From contig USRA01000031.1 in NCBI GenBank assembly GCA_900557035.1, positions 1 to 24,247 on the forward strand: DNA of 24,247 nt. Reading direction: 5' to 3'. The DNA comes from an uncultured Prevotella sp. (GTDB lineage: Bacteria; Bacteroidota; Bacteroidia; Bacteroidales; Bacteroidaceae). The notes beneath the pieces were generated by a model. That model was not told the origin of the DNA. It did no database searches and saw only the letters and a list, made by a program, of their open reading frames with translations. The first letter of the stretch is position 1. Each line of letters begins with the position of its first letter. Below, one piece after another: positions 1 to 7,184 of this stretch. Made by a program: the position numbers and the translations under genes.

Positions 1-883
1 AGATATCTGGCTCAGACTCCTTGTCAAGGTTGATAACCTTAGCGTAGCAACCACCCTCGAAGTTGAATACACCATTGTCATCCCATCCGTGCTCATCGTC
101 ACCGATCAACTTACGCTTAGGGTCTGTTGACAATGTAGTCTTACCTGTACCAGAAAGACCGAAGAAGATAGCTGTGTTCTCACCGTTCATATCGCAGTTA
201 GCAGAGCAGTGCATAGAAGCCATACCCTTCAATGGCAAGAAGTAGTTCATCATAGAGAACATACCCTTCTTCATCTCACCACCATACCATGTGTTGATGA
301 TAACCTGCTCCTTAGATGTTACGTTGAAAGCAACGCAAGTCTCTGAGTTCAAGCCGAGCTCCTTGTAGTTCTCTACCTTAGCCTTAGAAGCGTTGTAAAC
401 AACGAAGTCTGGCTCGAATGCCTCAAGCTCCTCAGCTGTAGGACGGATGAACATGTTTGTTACGAAGTGAGCCTGCCAAGCAACCTCAACGATGAAACGA
501 ACAGCCATACGTGTATCCTTGTTAGCACCGCAGAATCCATCTACTACATAGAGGTTCTTGTTGCAGAGCTCCTTAACAGCGAGATCCTTAACAGTACCCC
601 AAACCTGCTCAGACATTGGGTGGTTATCGTTCTTGTACTCCTCTGTTGTCCACCATACAGTGTCCTTAGAGTTCTCGTCCATTACGATGTACTTATCCTT
701 AGGTGAGCGACCAGTGTAGATACCTGTCATAACGTTAACTGCACCTAACTCTGTCTGCTGACCCTTCTCGTAACCCTCGAGACCAGCCTTTGTCTCCTCC
801 TCGAACAACTGCTCGTAAGAAGGATTGTGAGCGATTACTGTAGCACCAGTAATGCCGTACTTTGTCAAATCTAACTTTGCCAT
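1..883 (-). CDS. pckA: Phosphoenolpyruvate carboxykinase (ATP), N-terminal part
   Basis: This enzyme interconverts oxaloacetate plus ATP with phosphoenolpyruvate, CO2 and ADP in the cytoplasm. In Bacteroidota it often runs in the CO2-fixing direction during fermentation to succinate. The first 294 residues are present; the rest (family about 535 aa) lies beyond base 1. Visible active-site elements are TGRSPKDKY (Arg59), WYGGEMKKG (Tyr200, Lys206), MHCSANCD (His225), the kinase-type P-loop [10 protein letters not shown] (about 241-250) and GDDEHGW (Asp262/263, metal site). The start is the ATG at 883-881, immediately before [10 protein letters not shown], and an AT-rich leader precedes it. Codon choice is very restricted (AAC, GAG, AAG), as in highly expressed genes. 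It diverges from upp. Identity is near certain. Confidence 0.97.
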   Translation of the reverse strand, partial: MAKLDLTKYGITGATVIAHNPSYEQLFEEETKAGLEGYEKGQQTELGAVNVMTGIYTGRSPKDKYIVMDENSKDTVWWTTEEYKNDNHPMSEQVWGTVKDLAVKELCNKNLYVVDGFCGANKDTRMAVRFIVEVAWQAHFVTNMFIRPTAEELEAFEPDFVVYNASKAKVENYKELGLNSETCVAFNVTSKEQVIINTWYGGEMKKGMFSMMNYFLPLKGMASMHCSANCDMNGENTAIFFGLSGTGKTTLSTDPKRKLIGDDEHGWDDNGVFNFEGGCYAKVINLDKESEPDI

Positions 884-982
884 TTTTTCTAAATGTATTT
901 AAGTTGTGAAATATTTTTTTCTGAAACTTTATCCTAATATTCAAAATGGGATTTCCAAAACCCTTTTTTCCTAAAACCGCCG

Positions 983-1013
983 CAAAGTTACAAAAAATAT
1001 GTTTTATGGCAAA
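983..1013 (-). promoter_or_regulatory. Predicted pckA promoter (Bacteroidota sigma type)
   Basis: On the minus strand a TTTG box (1013-1010) lies 19 bp upstream of TAACTTTG (990-983), which matches TTTG-N19-TAnnTTTG. Transcription would start near 977, giving a leader of about 94 nt before the pckA ATG. The rest of the 884-1352 gap between pckA and upp shows AT-rich spacer and the upp promoter. I see no ORF, tRNA or riboswitch fold in it. Confidence 0.7.
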
Positions 1014-1238
1014 GATTCTTAGATAATATTCTTGCATTTTAAAACCTTTTTAGGTTAAAGAATTAAAAAATCGACCCATTCATCTATAATTTGCCATATT
1101 GACTTTGCAAATATTCGCCGCAAATCTGCTTCATCCAAATTCATTTTCCACCTATTATATATATAGGGGTTCAGAAGACACATAAAAGCCCATGGATGAC
1201 ACCAGAAGAAGCCGGAAGGAAAAAATAACGGAAAACAT

Positions 1239-1269
1239 TTTGCGGTTTCCGGATTTTGCCTTATCTTTG
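1239..1269 (+). promoter_or_regulatory. upp: Predicted upp promoter
   Basis: TTTG at 1239-1242, a 19-bp spacer and TATCTTTG at 1262-1269 match the Bacteroidota -33/-7 consensus. The predicted start near 1275 leaves a leader of about 75-80 nt before the upp ATG. I could not recognise a conserved riboswitch or attenuator in that leader. Confidence 0.7.
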
Positions 1270-1352
1270 CAACACCTTTGCTGCATCTTGACAGATGATT
1301 TCAGCAGGAATAAACATCGATTGAAATAACAAGAATATAAATACTACGACTT

Positions 1353-2012
1353 ATGAAAATTAATAATCTGAGCGAGCATAACTGCATCATCAACCGCTAT
1401 CTGGCTGAGATGCGCGACTGCGAGTATCAAAAGAACCGACTCCTCTTCCGCAACAACATCAAGAGAATCGGCGAATATGAGGCCTTCGAGATTTCAAAGA
1501 CCCTGAATTACGAGAACAGAGACGTGACTACCCCTCTTGGTGTAGCCCAGGTTAATTTCCCTACCGACAAGATTGTCATCGGTACGATCTTCCGTGCCGG
1601 TCTGCCTTTCCATGAGGGTTTCCTCAATATCTTCGACCACTCCGGCAATGCTTTCGTGAGTGCCTATCGCGAATATACCAACAAGGAGCATACCGAGGTG
1701 GGGGTTCATATCGAGTATCTGGCTACTCCCGACCTTACCGGCAAGACGCTCATCATCGCCGACCCGATGCTTGCCACCGGTATCAGCATGGAGATGGGCA
1801 TGAAGGCGCTCCTTACCAAGGGAACCCCTAAGCACATCCATGTAGCCTGCGTCCTGGCTTCGCCAGAGGGCATCGAGCACGTCAAGAAGACTTTCCCGGA
1901 GGATAAGACTACCATCTGGTGTGCTTCCATCGACGAGGGACTGAACGAGCACAAGTATATCGTACCAGGCTTCGGTGATGCGGGCGACCTCTGCTACGGA
2001 AGCAAGCTCTAA
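1353..2012 (+). CDS. upp: Uracil phosphoribosyltransferase
   Basis: Makes UMP from uracil and PRPP in pyrimidine salvage (cytoplasmic). It has 219 aa, close to the usual 208-220. The PRPP-binding loop IIADPMLATGIS is at about 134-145, an upstream GTIFRAGLP segment carries the conserved Arg81, and the C-terminal uracil-binding signature YIVPGFGDAGDLCYG is intact. The ATG at 1353 is the only sensible start. The gene has its own promoter and diverges from pckA. A nucleoside kinase that could also serve pyrimidine salvage ends 533 bp downstream on the opposite strand. Identity is strong; regulation by pyrimidines is plausible but not visible. Confidence 0.95.
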   Translation: MKINNLSEHNCIINRYLAEMRDCEYQKNRLLFRNNIKRIGEYEAFEISKTLNYENRDVTTPLGVAQVNFPTDKIVIGTIFRAGLPFHEGFLNIFDHSGNAFVSAYREYTNKEHTEVGVHIEYLATPDLTGKTLIIADPMLATGISMEMGMKALLTKGTPKHIHVACVLASPEGIEHVKKTFPEDKTTIWCASIDEGLNEHKYIVPGFGDAGDLCYGSKL

Positions 2013-2038
2013 AGCGAAAAACGGCTGCACAGAAAGCC

Positions 2039-2401
2039 ACTTTCGTTTTCACTCTTCACTCTTCACATTTTAGCGTTAATCAGCTAAGTATCAGCAAAAT
2101 AAACTGGTGAAGAGTCAGGCTTCACTCTTCACCACTCTTCACCTCTCTTCACCTTATCACGAAGCTCAGCCATCATTGAAGACAGAAGCTGGTCATCATT
2201 GGAGACAGAAGTTGGTCATCATTGAAGACAGAAGCTAGTCATCATTGAAGACAGAAACGTTGTTCCTGAAATGATTTCGCCCTCCCAAAAAGTCAGGGTG
2301 AAGAGTGGTGAAGAGTCAGCCCCAACTCTTCACCCACAATACGTACTGAATATCAGCAGTTTACACGCAAAACGTGAAGAGTGAAGAGTAAAAACGAAAG
2401 T
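2039..2401. repeat. 363-bp inverted-repeat element with GAAGAGT boxes
   Basis: Two arms of about 105 bp (2039-2143 and 2297-2401) are inverted copies of each other. The outer 33 bp match at 31 of 33 positions (ACTTTCGTTTT followed by ACTCTTCACTCTTCAC). The inner 38 bp match at about 33 of 38. The 34 bp between these blocks are only weakly alike. The motif (GGT)GAAGAGT or its complement recurs many times. The centre holds four 23-bp tandem repeats. No ORF or transposase is present, so this could be a MITE-like or REP-like noncoding element, or the source of a long structured RNA. The 2013-2544 gap consists of this element, a short spacer and the hairpin at 2470-2532. Confidence 0.75.
2162..2254. 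repeat. Four tandem copies of a 23-bp repeat
   Basis: The unit is approximately AAGCTGGTCATCATTGAAGA plus CAG. The copies start at 2162 (24 bp, most diverged at its 5' end), 2186, 2209 and 2232. They are contiguous, with one to a few substitutions between copies. A period of 23 is not a multiple of three and all frames close quickly, so this is not coding. It lies at the centre of the 2039-2401 inverted-repeat element. Confidence 0.85.
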
Positions 2402-2469
2402 AGCGTTTTATTCGCAGGAATACGATGCAGCAACGCTTGCCTTCAAAATTCCTTCACGACCTAACGAAT

Positions 2470-2532
2470 CTTGCCTCACCACGGCAAGATATTGCCCTGG
2501 CAGAGGGCAATATTGTGCCGTGGTGAGGCAAG
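2470..2532. repeat. 63-nt near-perfect hairpin between upp and the nucleoside kinase
   Basis: CTTGCCTCACCACGGCA (2470-2486) pairs perfectly with its complement at 2516-2532. After a 2-nt mismatch a further 10 bp (ATATTGCCCT/AGGGCAATAT) pair around a 5-nt GGCAG loop. It begins 13 bp past the stop codon of the minus-strand kinase gene and could end transcripts from both convergent genes. It lacks a U-run on either side, so it may instead be a mobile palindromic repeat or an mRNA-stabilising 3' hairpin. Confidence 0.7.
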
Positions 2533-2544
2533 AAACACAAATAC

Positions 2545-4206
2545 CTAATAATGGAATGAGCTGCCGCCCAGGAACTCTCGCAAGAGGGAGGTTGGAGGCA
2601 GATTATTATAAGGTATTCCCTTGAAATACTTCAGGAACTTCAGCAGGCGGTAAGCCTCAGCAAATTCCTCACAATTCTCCGGCACCTGCTGCAACAGCGG
2701 TTCTGCCTGCATCTTGATGACCGACAACTCATAGAGCATCGCCGTGTTCAGCATGGCATCGGCATTCTCCTGGAATGGGAAAATCCACTTGTTCTCTCCG
2801 GCTCTTACCGATGGCCAGCGGCGGATGGTTTCCTGGGCAGATACACCTCTATATTTATAGTCGCGGATGATGCGGCGCAGCAGACGATTGTCCGTTGTAG
2901 GGATGTAATTGTGATTATCCAGCAGAATGGTGGTCAGCGCAGAAGCATACACACGGAAAATCTGCTCTTCAGGAACATGCGCCGTAAGCTCCGGATTCAG
3001 GGCGTGGATTCCCTCTACCACCAGAACATTGTTAGGCTCCAGCTTCAACTTCTTTCCACTCTTCACACTCTTGCCCGAAGGGAAATCGTATTTCGGCAGT
3101 TCCACCTCCTCGCCACGGAAGAGCGCATTAAACTGCTCGTTGAGCAAATCGAGATTCAGGGCATAGATACTCTCAAAATCATATTCTCCATTCTCATCCT
3201 TCGGTGTCTTATCCCTATCCACGAAGTAATCATCAAGCGAAATCTGCAGAGGCTTCAGTCCGTTTACGGCAAGCTGGATGCTCAATCGCTTGCAGGAAGT
3301 AGTCTTGCCCGAAGACGAAGGCCCTGCCAGCAGCACCAGCTTCACCCCTTCCCGGCTGGCAATCTCCTCGGCAATCTTCGCCAGCTTCTTCTCCTGCAGC
3401 GCTTCGCTGATATTGATGATATCCGTAGCATGTCCCGCGTCGATAGCCTGATTGAAGTCACCCACGGTTCTGATACCCAGGATTTCCTGCCAGCGATGAT
3501 GCTCCTTGAAGATATCAAACATCTTGTCCTGCCGGGTCATTTCGCCCAGCTCATCCGGGTTGCTGACCGAAGGAATGCGCAGCAACATGCCATCATAGTA
3601 CTTCTCCAACCCGAAGAGATAGAGCTGGGAGGTATTGGTAAGCAGGGTGCCATAATAATAATCCACATATTCACCTATTTTATAATAGGTGGTATAGATG
3701 GAACCCGAAGTCCTGAGAAGCTTCACCTTCTCCACATCGCCCTTTTCCTGGAAGAGGGCGATAGCCTCCTCGGTAGGCACCGTGAAGCGGCGTATCGGCA
3801 TCTTGGAGTCGATGATCTCCTGCATGCGGCGGCGGAGGATGTTCATATCCTCATCTACTACCGGGCGCCCCAGACGGATATCCACATAGAATCCGTTGGA
3901 TACCGGAATATCGATGACCACATCCGTATTCGGATAAATATCCTGCACCGCCTTGCACAGTACAAAGAAAAGCGTCCGGGTATAGGCACGCGAACCCGAC
4001 GCAGAGTTCATATCCAGGAATTCTACATCCTTGGAGTTATAAACACGGTAATGCATACCTTCCACCTTGTTATTTACCCTCGCAGACACCGGTCCATGGG
4101 TCATTTTAAGGTCAAATGAAGAAAAAACATCAAAAAGTGTGCTTCCGATTTCGACTTTCTGAGATTTTTTATTATTTTTGCAACGGATTTGTATCTTCTG
4201 TTTCAT
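2545..4206 (-). CDS. TGS-domain nucleoside (uridine) kinase-like protein
   Basis: Predicted to phosphorylate a nucleoside, probably uridine/cytidine, with ATP or GTP. It has 553 aa, far longer than a plain uridine kinase (about 210 aa). The N-terminal ~65 residues resemble a TGS (ubiquitin-like) domain. Residues about 75-240 resemble the second additional domain of threonyl-tRNA synthetase (SFNGFYVDI-like segment at 103-110). The C-terminal half is a PRK/uridine-kinase fold with P-loop AGPSSSGKTT (294-303), ISLDDYF (about 324-330) and VVEGIHALNP. This three-part layout is common in Bacteroidota and Firmicutes. The start ATG (4206-4204) is preceded by a TAACTTTG box. With upp nearby, a role in pyrimidine salvage is likely but inferred; the substrate is not shown by sequence. 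Confidence 0.85.
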   Translation of the reverse strand: MKQKIQIRCKNNKKSQKVEIGSTLFDVFSSFDLKMTHGPVSARVNNKVEGMHYRVYNSKDVEFLDMNSASGSRAYTRTLFFVLCKAVQDIYPNTDVVIDIPVSNGFYVDIRLGRPVVDEDMNILRRRMQEIIDSKMPIRRFTVPTEEAIALFQEKGDVEKVKLLRTSGSIYTTYYKIGEYVDYYYGTLLTNTSQLYLFGLEKYYDGMLLRIPSVSNPDELGEMTRQDKMFDIFKEHHRWQEILGIRTVGDFNQAIDAGHATDIINISEALQEKKLAKIAEEIASREGVKLVLLAGPSSSGKTTSCKRLSIQLAVNGLKPLQISLDDYFVDRDKTPKDENGEYDFESIYALNLDLLNEQFNALFRGEEVELPKYDFPSGKSVKSGKKLKLEPNNVLVVEGIHALNPELTAHVPEEQIFRVYASALTTILLDNHNYIPTTDNRLLRRIIRDYKYRGVSAQETIRRWPSVRAGENKWIFPFQENADAMLNTAMLYELSVIKMQAEPLLQQVPENCEEFAEAYRLLKFLKYFKGIPYNNLPPTSLLREFLGGSSFHY

Positions 4207-4225
4207 TTGTGTTAAAACTATGTTA

Positions 4226-4233
4226 CAAAGTTA
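4226..4233 (-). promoter_or_regulatory. -7 box upstream of the nucleoside kinase
   Basis: TAACTTTG on the minus strand, about 20 bp before the kinase ATG. No clear TTTG -33 box was found at the expected distance, so the site is less certain than the other promoters in the window. Confidence 0.45.
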
Positions 4234-4377
4234 ATAATCTACAGCCTAACGAAGACCTCCCTGGAGGACGTTCACCAGGCCTGAGCAAGCCCTCAAGCGG
4301 AGCATTGCTTACAGAGCGTAAAGTTACGAAAAAAAACGTAAACTTGAAGATTTTGACAACATTAATTAAGTTATAAT

Positions 4378-6087
4378 ATGTCGATTTGGATATTTTTTAG
4401 GCTTATCGGAGCACTCGCCTTACTTATGTTTGGTATGAAGACCATGAGCGACAGTTTGCAGAAGATGGCAGGACCACAGCTCCGCCATGTGTTAGGAACT
4501 ATGACCACCAATCGTTTGACGGGCATACTTTCGGGTACGCTCATCACGGCTGCCGTACAGTCTTCTACTGCTACAACAGTGATGACGGTTTCATTCGTAA
4601 ATGCCGGTCTCCTCACCCTTGCCCAGGCTATTTCGGTTATCATGGGTGCCAATATCGGTACCACACTCACCGCCTGGATCATGAGTGCAGGATTCTCATT
4701 CAACATCACCGACTTTGTATGGCCAGCATTCTTCATCGCCATCATCCTCATCTATAGCAAGAAGCGCAAAATCATAGGCGACTTCATCTTCGGTATCTCC
4801 TTTATGTTCCTCGGCTTGGGTACACTTCGCCAAACCGGTATCGACATGGATCTGGCTCATAACCAGCCGGTTCTGGAGTTCTTCTCCAGCTTCGACCCTC
4901 ACAGCTTCCAGACTACCATCACCTTCCTGCTCATTGGTAGTATCCTGACTATGTGTGTACAGAGTTCAGCAGCCGTCATGGCGATTACGATGATCCTCTG
5001 TTCTACCGGCGTACTGCCTATCTATCAGGGTATTGCGCTCGTGATGGGTGAGAACATCGGTACCACCGTAACTTCCAACGTGGCAGCACTCACCGCCAAC
5101 ACGCAGGCACGAAGAGCGGCAATGGCGCACATGGTGTTCAACATCTTCGGCGTGCTGTGGATACTCTGCGTGTTCCGTCCGTTCATCCATCTGGTCTGCG
5201 GCTGGGTAGGTTTCGACGATATGATGGAGAAGAACGATCCTCATTTCGTTGCCAATGCAGCCAAGTTGTCGTTTGTGCTAGCCGCCTTCCATACCACGTT
5301 CAACCTCTCCAACACCTTTATCCTGGTATGGTTTATTCCTCAGATAGAGAAGCTGGTATGCAAGATTATCCGTCCTAAGAAGAATGCCGACGAAGATGAT
5401 TTCCGTCTGCGTTTCATCCAGAGTGGTATCATGAAGACTCCGGAAATCTCAGTATTGGAGGCTCAGAAGGAGATTCACTGTTTCGCCGAGCGCATCCAGC
5501 GTATGTTCGGTATGGTGAAGGAACTCCTGGGCGAGACCAACGACGACAAGTTTATCAAGCTCTATACCCGCATCGAGAAATACGAGGGAATCTCCGACAA
5601 TATGGAGATAGAGATTGCGAAGTATCTCGACCAGGTGAGCGATTCTCATCTTTCTGATGAGACCAAGGCGAAGATCCGCGCCATGCTGCGTGAGATTTCA
5701 GAGATTGAGAGTATCGGTGACAGCTGTTTCAACATTGCCCGCACCCTCAACCGCCGCATCCGTGGCAAGGAAGACTTCATTCCTTCTCAGTATGAGCACA
5801 TGCACCAGATGATGGAGCTTACAGATAATGCCCTCACCCAGATGAACATCACCCTGGTGGGTCATAAGGTAGATAATGATGCCAACCTCTCTTTCAACAT
5901 CGAGAACGAGATCAACAACTATCGCAACCAGTTGAAGAGTCAGAACATCAACGATGTAAACAACCATCTCTACACCTACGCCATCGGTACGATGTACATG
6001 GATATCATCCAGGAATGCGAGAAGCTCGGCGACTACGTGGTAAACGTAGTAGAGGCTCGTATGGGCGTAAGACAGCATGAGGCATAA
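4378..6087 (+). CDS. Na/Pi cotransporter family protein with PhoU-like C-terminal domain
   Basis: Inner-membrane sodium/phosphate symporter of the NptA/PNaS type, 569 aa. The N-terminal ~330 residues are hydrophobic and contain the duplicated family signature: QSSTATTVM (from Gln61) and QSSAAVMAI (from Gln195), each followed by a glycine-rich GANIGTT or GENIGTT segment. Residues about 350-565 are soluble, helical and charged, and resemble two PhoU-type helix bundles, as in many bacterial members. The start ATG at 4378 begins a hydrophobic helix. The gene stands alone and ends in a strong terminator. The transport role follows from the family; the direction and the true substrate are not visible here. 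Confidence 0.88.
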   Translation: MSIWIFFRLIGALALLMFGMKTMSDSLQKMAGPQLRHVLGTMTTNRLTGILSGTLITAAVQSSTATTVMTVSFVNAGLLTLAQAISVIMGANIGTTLTAWIMSAGFSFNITDFVWPAFFIAIILIYSKKRKIIGDFIFGISFMFLGLGTLRQTGIDMDLAHNQPVLEFFSSFDPHSFQTTITFLLIGSILTMCVQSSAAVMAITMILCSTGVLPIYQGIALVMGENIGTTVTSNVAALTANTQARRAAMAHMVFNIFGVLWILCVFRPFIHLVCGWVGFDDMMEKNDPHFVANAAKLSFVLAAFHTTFNLSNTFILVWFIPQIEKLVCKIIRPKKNADEDDFRLRFIQSGIMKTPEISVLEAQKEIHCFAERIQRMFGMVKELLGETNDDKFIKLYTRIEKYEGISDNMEIEIAKYLDQVSDSHLSDETKAKIRAMLREISEIESIGDSCFNIARTLNRRIRGKEDFIPSQYEHMHQMMELTDNALTQMNITLVGHKVDNDANLSFNIENEINNYRNQLKSQNINDVNNHLYTYAIGTMYMDIIQECEKLGDYVVNVVEARMGVRQHEA

Positions 6088-6118
6088 TATTAGTAGATAG
6101 TTAACAGTTTATTGTTTA

Positions 6119-6164
6119 AGAGGGTGTGCCATAAAACTTATGCCACACCCTCTGCCATTTTTTA
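6119..6164 (+). terminator. Intrinsic terminator after the Na/Pi cotransporter
   Basis: A 17-bp stem with one internal mismatch (AGAGGGTGTGCCATAA, loop, TTATGCCACACCCTCT; 6119-6153) is followed within a few bases by a T-run (ATTTTTTAT). It lies about 30 bp past the stop codon and also faces the 3' end of the convergent minus-strand gene. Confidence 0.85.
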
Positions 6165-6209
6165 TCATTATCGATACTTTTGCTTCTTTACTCTTTCGGC
6201 TCTACTGCT

Positions 6210-6818
6210 TCAGGAAGGTCCAGAATCACCCCCAGCCCGTCCGAGAACGGCCTCCCCCAGATTCCACTTGATTCCTCCATTCTGACCTGCTACATAGTTG
6301 CAGAGCGGGATACCAGGATGGCTGAGGTTGGAAAGATAAAGCGGCTGATCCTCAACAAACTGCGGACAGGTGAAGGTATCCCCCTTTGCCAGCTTGCTGC
6401 TGATGCTCTCAATCACCTCGAAGGAATCATTGCCCCGGTACATGATGGTGAGCACTCTGCCCGGGCACCAGGTCAATCTCACCAGTTCCCCCTTCTGCAA
6501 GGCATCCGCTATAAGCTTACTCTTCACGAAGAAGCGGCTGGAAGACAACCCCTCCTGCCCACCTACAAAGGAAGCCCAATCAGGATAGCCCACCATGCGG
6601 GAAAGCAAATTGAGATTATACTTGCTCGGGTTGCATGGCGAAGCCACATATCCCCACATACGCTTCAGGGTACTCACCGAGATGGTCTCTCGGGTATAGC
6701 CCTCTATCTGACAGGAAAGAAACTCAAAGTCTTTAGGGGTCTTGATAGGTCTTCCTACTAAGGTTTCCACTTCCTGCTTCAAGTGCTCGAAAATATCAGG
6801 ATTATAATTATCTATCAT
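6210..6818 (-). CDS. Hypothetical Bacteroidota protein with HTH-like N-terminus; probable 3' frameshift
   Basis: 202 aa as read. Residues about 30-85 carry the pattern ISVSTLKRMWGY, then YNLNLLSRMVGYPDWASFV. I know this pattern as a recurrent N-terminal, putatively DNA-binding, module in Bacteroidota hypotheticals. The remainder looks like a small beta-rich domain (KGELVRLTWCPGRVLTIMY). No function is assigned. The ending looks wrong: in this frame it finishes with low-quality residues (GRAGGDSGPS). Removing one G from the G5 tract at 6258-6254 would carry the frame to a natural-looking acidic tail ending LDLPEAVEPKE and a TAA at 6190-6188. The true gene may therefore be 6188-6818 with an indel. 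A TATCTTTG box precedes it. Confidence 0.7.
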   Translation of the reverse strand: MIDNYNPDIFEHLKQEVETLVGRPIKTPKDFEFLSCQIEGYTRETISVSTLKRMWGYVASPCNPSKYNLNLLSRMVGYPDWASFVGGQEGLSSSRFFVKSKLIADALQKGELVRLTWCPGRVLTIMYRGNDSFEVIESISSKLAKGDTFTCPQFVEDQPLYLSNLSHPGIPLCNYVAGQNGGIKWNLGEAVLGRAGGDSGPS

Positions 6819-6844
6819 TTTCTATTCCTTTCTTTTTTTAGCAG

Positions 6845-6852
6845 CAAAGATA
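6845..6852 (-). promoter_or_regulatory. -7 box for the HTH-like hypothetical gene
   Basis: TATCTTTG on the minus strand, 26 nt before the ATG at 6818. A purine-rich stretch (AAAAAAAGAAAGGA) sits between the box and the start. The -33 element is weak (GTTG at 6874-6871, 18-bp spacer). Confidence 0.55.
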
Positions 6853-6949
6853 CATATTTTTCCCCATTCTCAACCATACTTTTTCCATTTTCTTCATCAG
6901 TATTTAAAAATGAACCAATTTGAACCAATCCTGTCTCAAAAGTTTTTCG

Positions 6950-6957
6950 TAATTTTG
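6950..6957 (+). promoter_or_regulatory. Isolated -7 box (TAATTTTG) facing a candidate small RNA
   Basis: TAATTTTG followed by CAGCG, a typical Bacteroidota -7 context. It lies about 230 bp before the next gene, with a terminator in between. A TTTG occurs at 6919-6922 but its 27-bp spacing is too long for a standard promoter. Confidence 0.45.
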
Positions 6958-6962
6958 CAGCG

Positions 6963-7095
6963 CAAATAGAAAATATAACTATCTATCAAACATAACCAAA
7001 TAGGAAACCATCCCTTTTCTGGGGCAGGATTTTCGCTAAGAACAATACATAAACAGGCTCTTCTTTCTTAGAAATTAAGGAAGGAGAGCCTTTTT
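6963..7095 (+). ncRNA. Candidate small RNA or attenuated leader
   Basis: The region between the TAATTTTG box (6950-6957) and a strong terminator (7055-7095) would make a transcript of about 130 nt. It contains no ATG-started ORF. Its middle can pair locally (ATCCC, loop, GGGGCAGGAT around 7010-7030). The downstream gene has its own promoter after the terminator, so this looks like a free-standing RNA rather than a 5' UTR. No known RNA family is recognised. The rest of the 6819-7184 gap is promoters and AT-rich spacer. Confidence 0.4.
7055..7095 (+). terminator. Intrinsic terminator upstream of the transglutaminase-like gene
   Basis: The stem AGGCTCT/AGAGCCT is extended by further pairs (CTTTCTTA with TAAGGAAG, one G-T), closes on a small loop and is directly followed by TTTTTC. 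It ends 90 bp before the next start codon and precedes that gene's promoter, so it must end a transcript arising upstream. Confidence 0.7.
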
Positions 7096-7105
7096 CTTAA
7101 AAAAA

Positions 7106-7137
7106 GTTGGGCGATTAAGAAAAAAATCGTATCTTTG
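7106..7137 (+). promoter_or_regulatory. Predicted promoter of the transglutaminase-like gene
   Basis: GTTG at 7106-7109, a 20-bp spacer and TATCTTTG at 7130-7137. The start would be about 7143, giving a leader of about 40 nt before the ATG at 7185. Confidence 0.6.
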
Positions 7138-7184
7138 CCCCATATCTATCAATACGGAAAGTAGAAATCTTAAAATTACAGATT

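Noticed and set aside
735..1037. 100-aa minus-strand ORF across the pckA start
   Set aside because: It overlaps the pckA N-terminus in another frame and the pckA leader and promoter.
884..1352. Riboswitch or RNA gene between pckA and upp
   Set aside because: Only promoters and AT-rich spacer are visible; no conserved fold or terminator hairpin was found.
1494..2030. 178-aa minus-strand ORF
   Set aside because: It is antisense to upp, whose PRPP and uracil motifs are intact.
2162..2254. Possible CRISPR array
   Set aside because: The 23-bp units are directly contiguous with no spacers, and no cas gene is present.
2911..4119. 402-aa plus-strand ORF
   Set aside because: It is fully antisense to the nucleoside kinase gene, whose motifs are unmistakable. 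The ORF has a biased His/Arg/Leu composition and no domain.
4116..4376. 86-aa plus-strand ORF running up to the Na/Pi cotransporter
   Set aside because: It starts inside the antisense of the kinase, crosses promoter-like AT-rich DNA and shows no recognisable domain. Its GC-rich middle is reported separately as a sequence block.
6180..6761. 193-aa plus-strand ORF opposite the HTH-like gene
   Set aside because: Low-complexity antisense reading with no ribosome-binding site. The minus strand has the recognisable STLKRMWGY motif, promoter and start.
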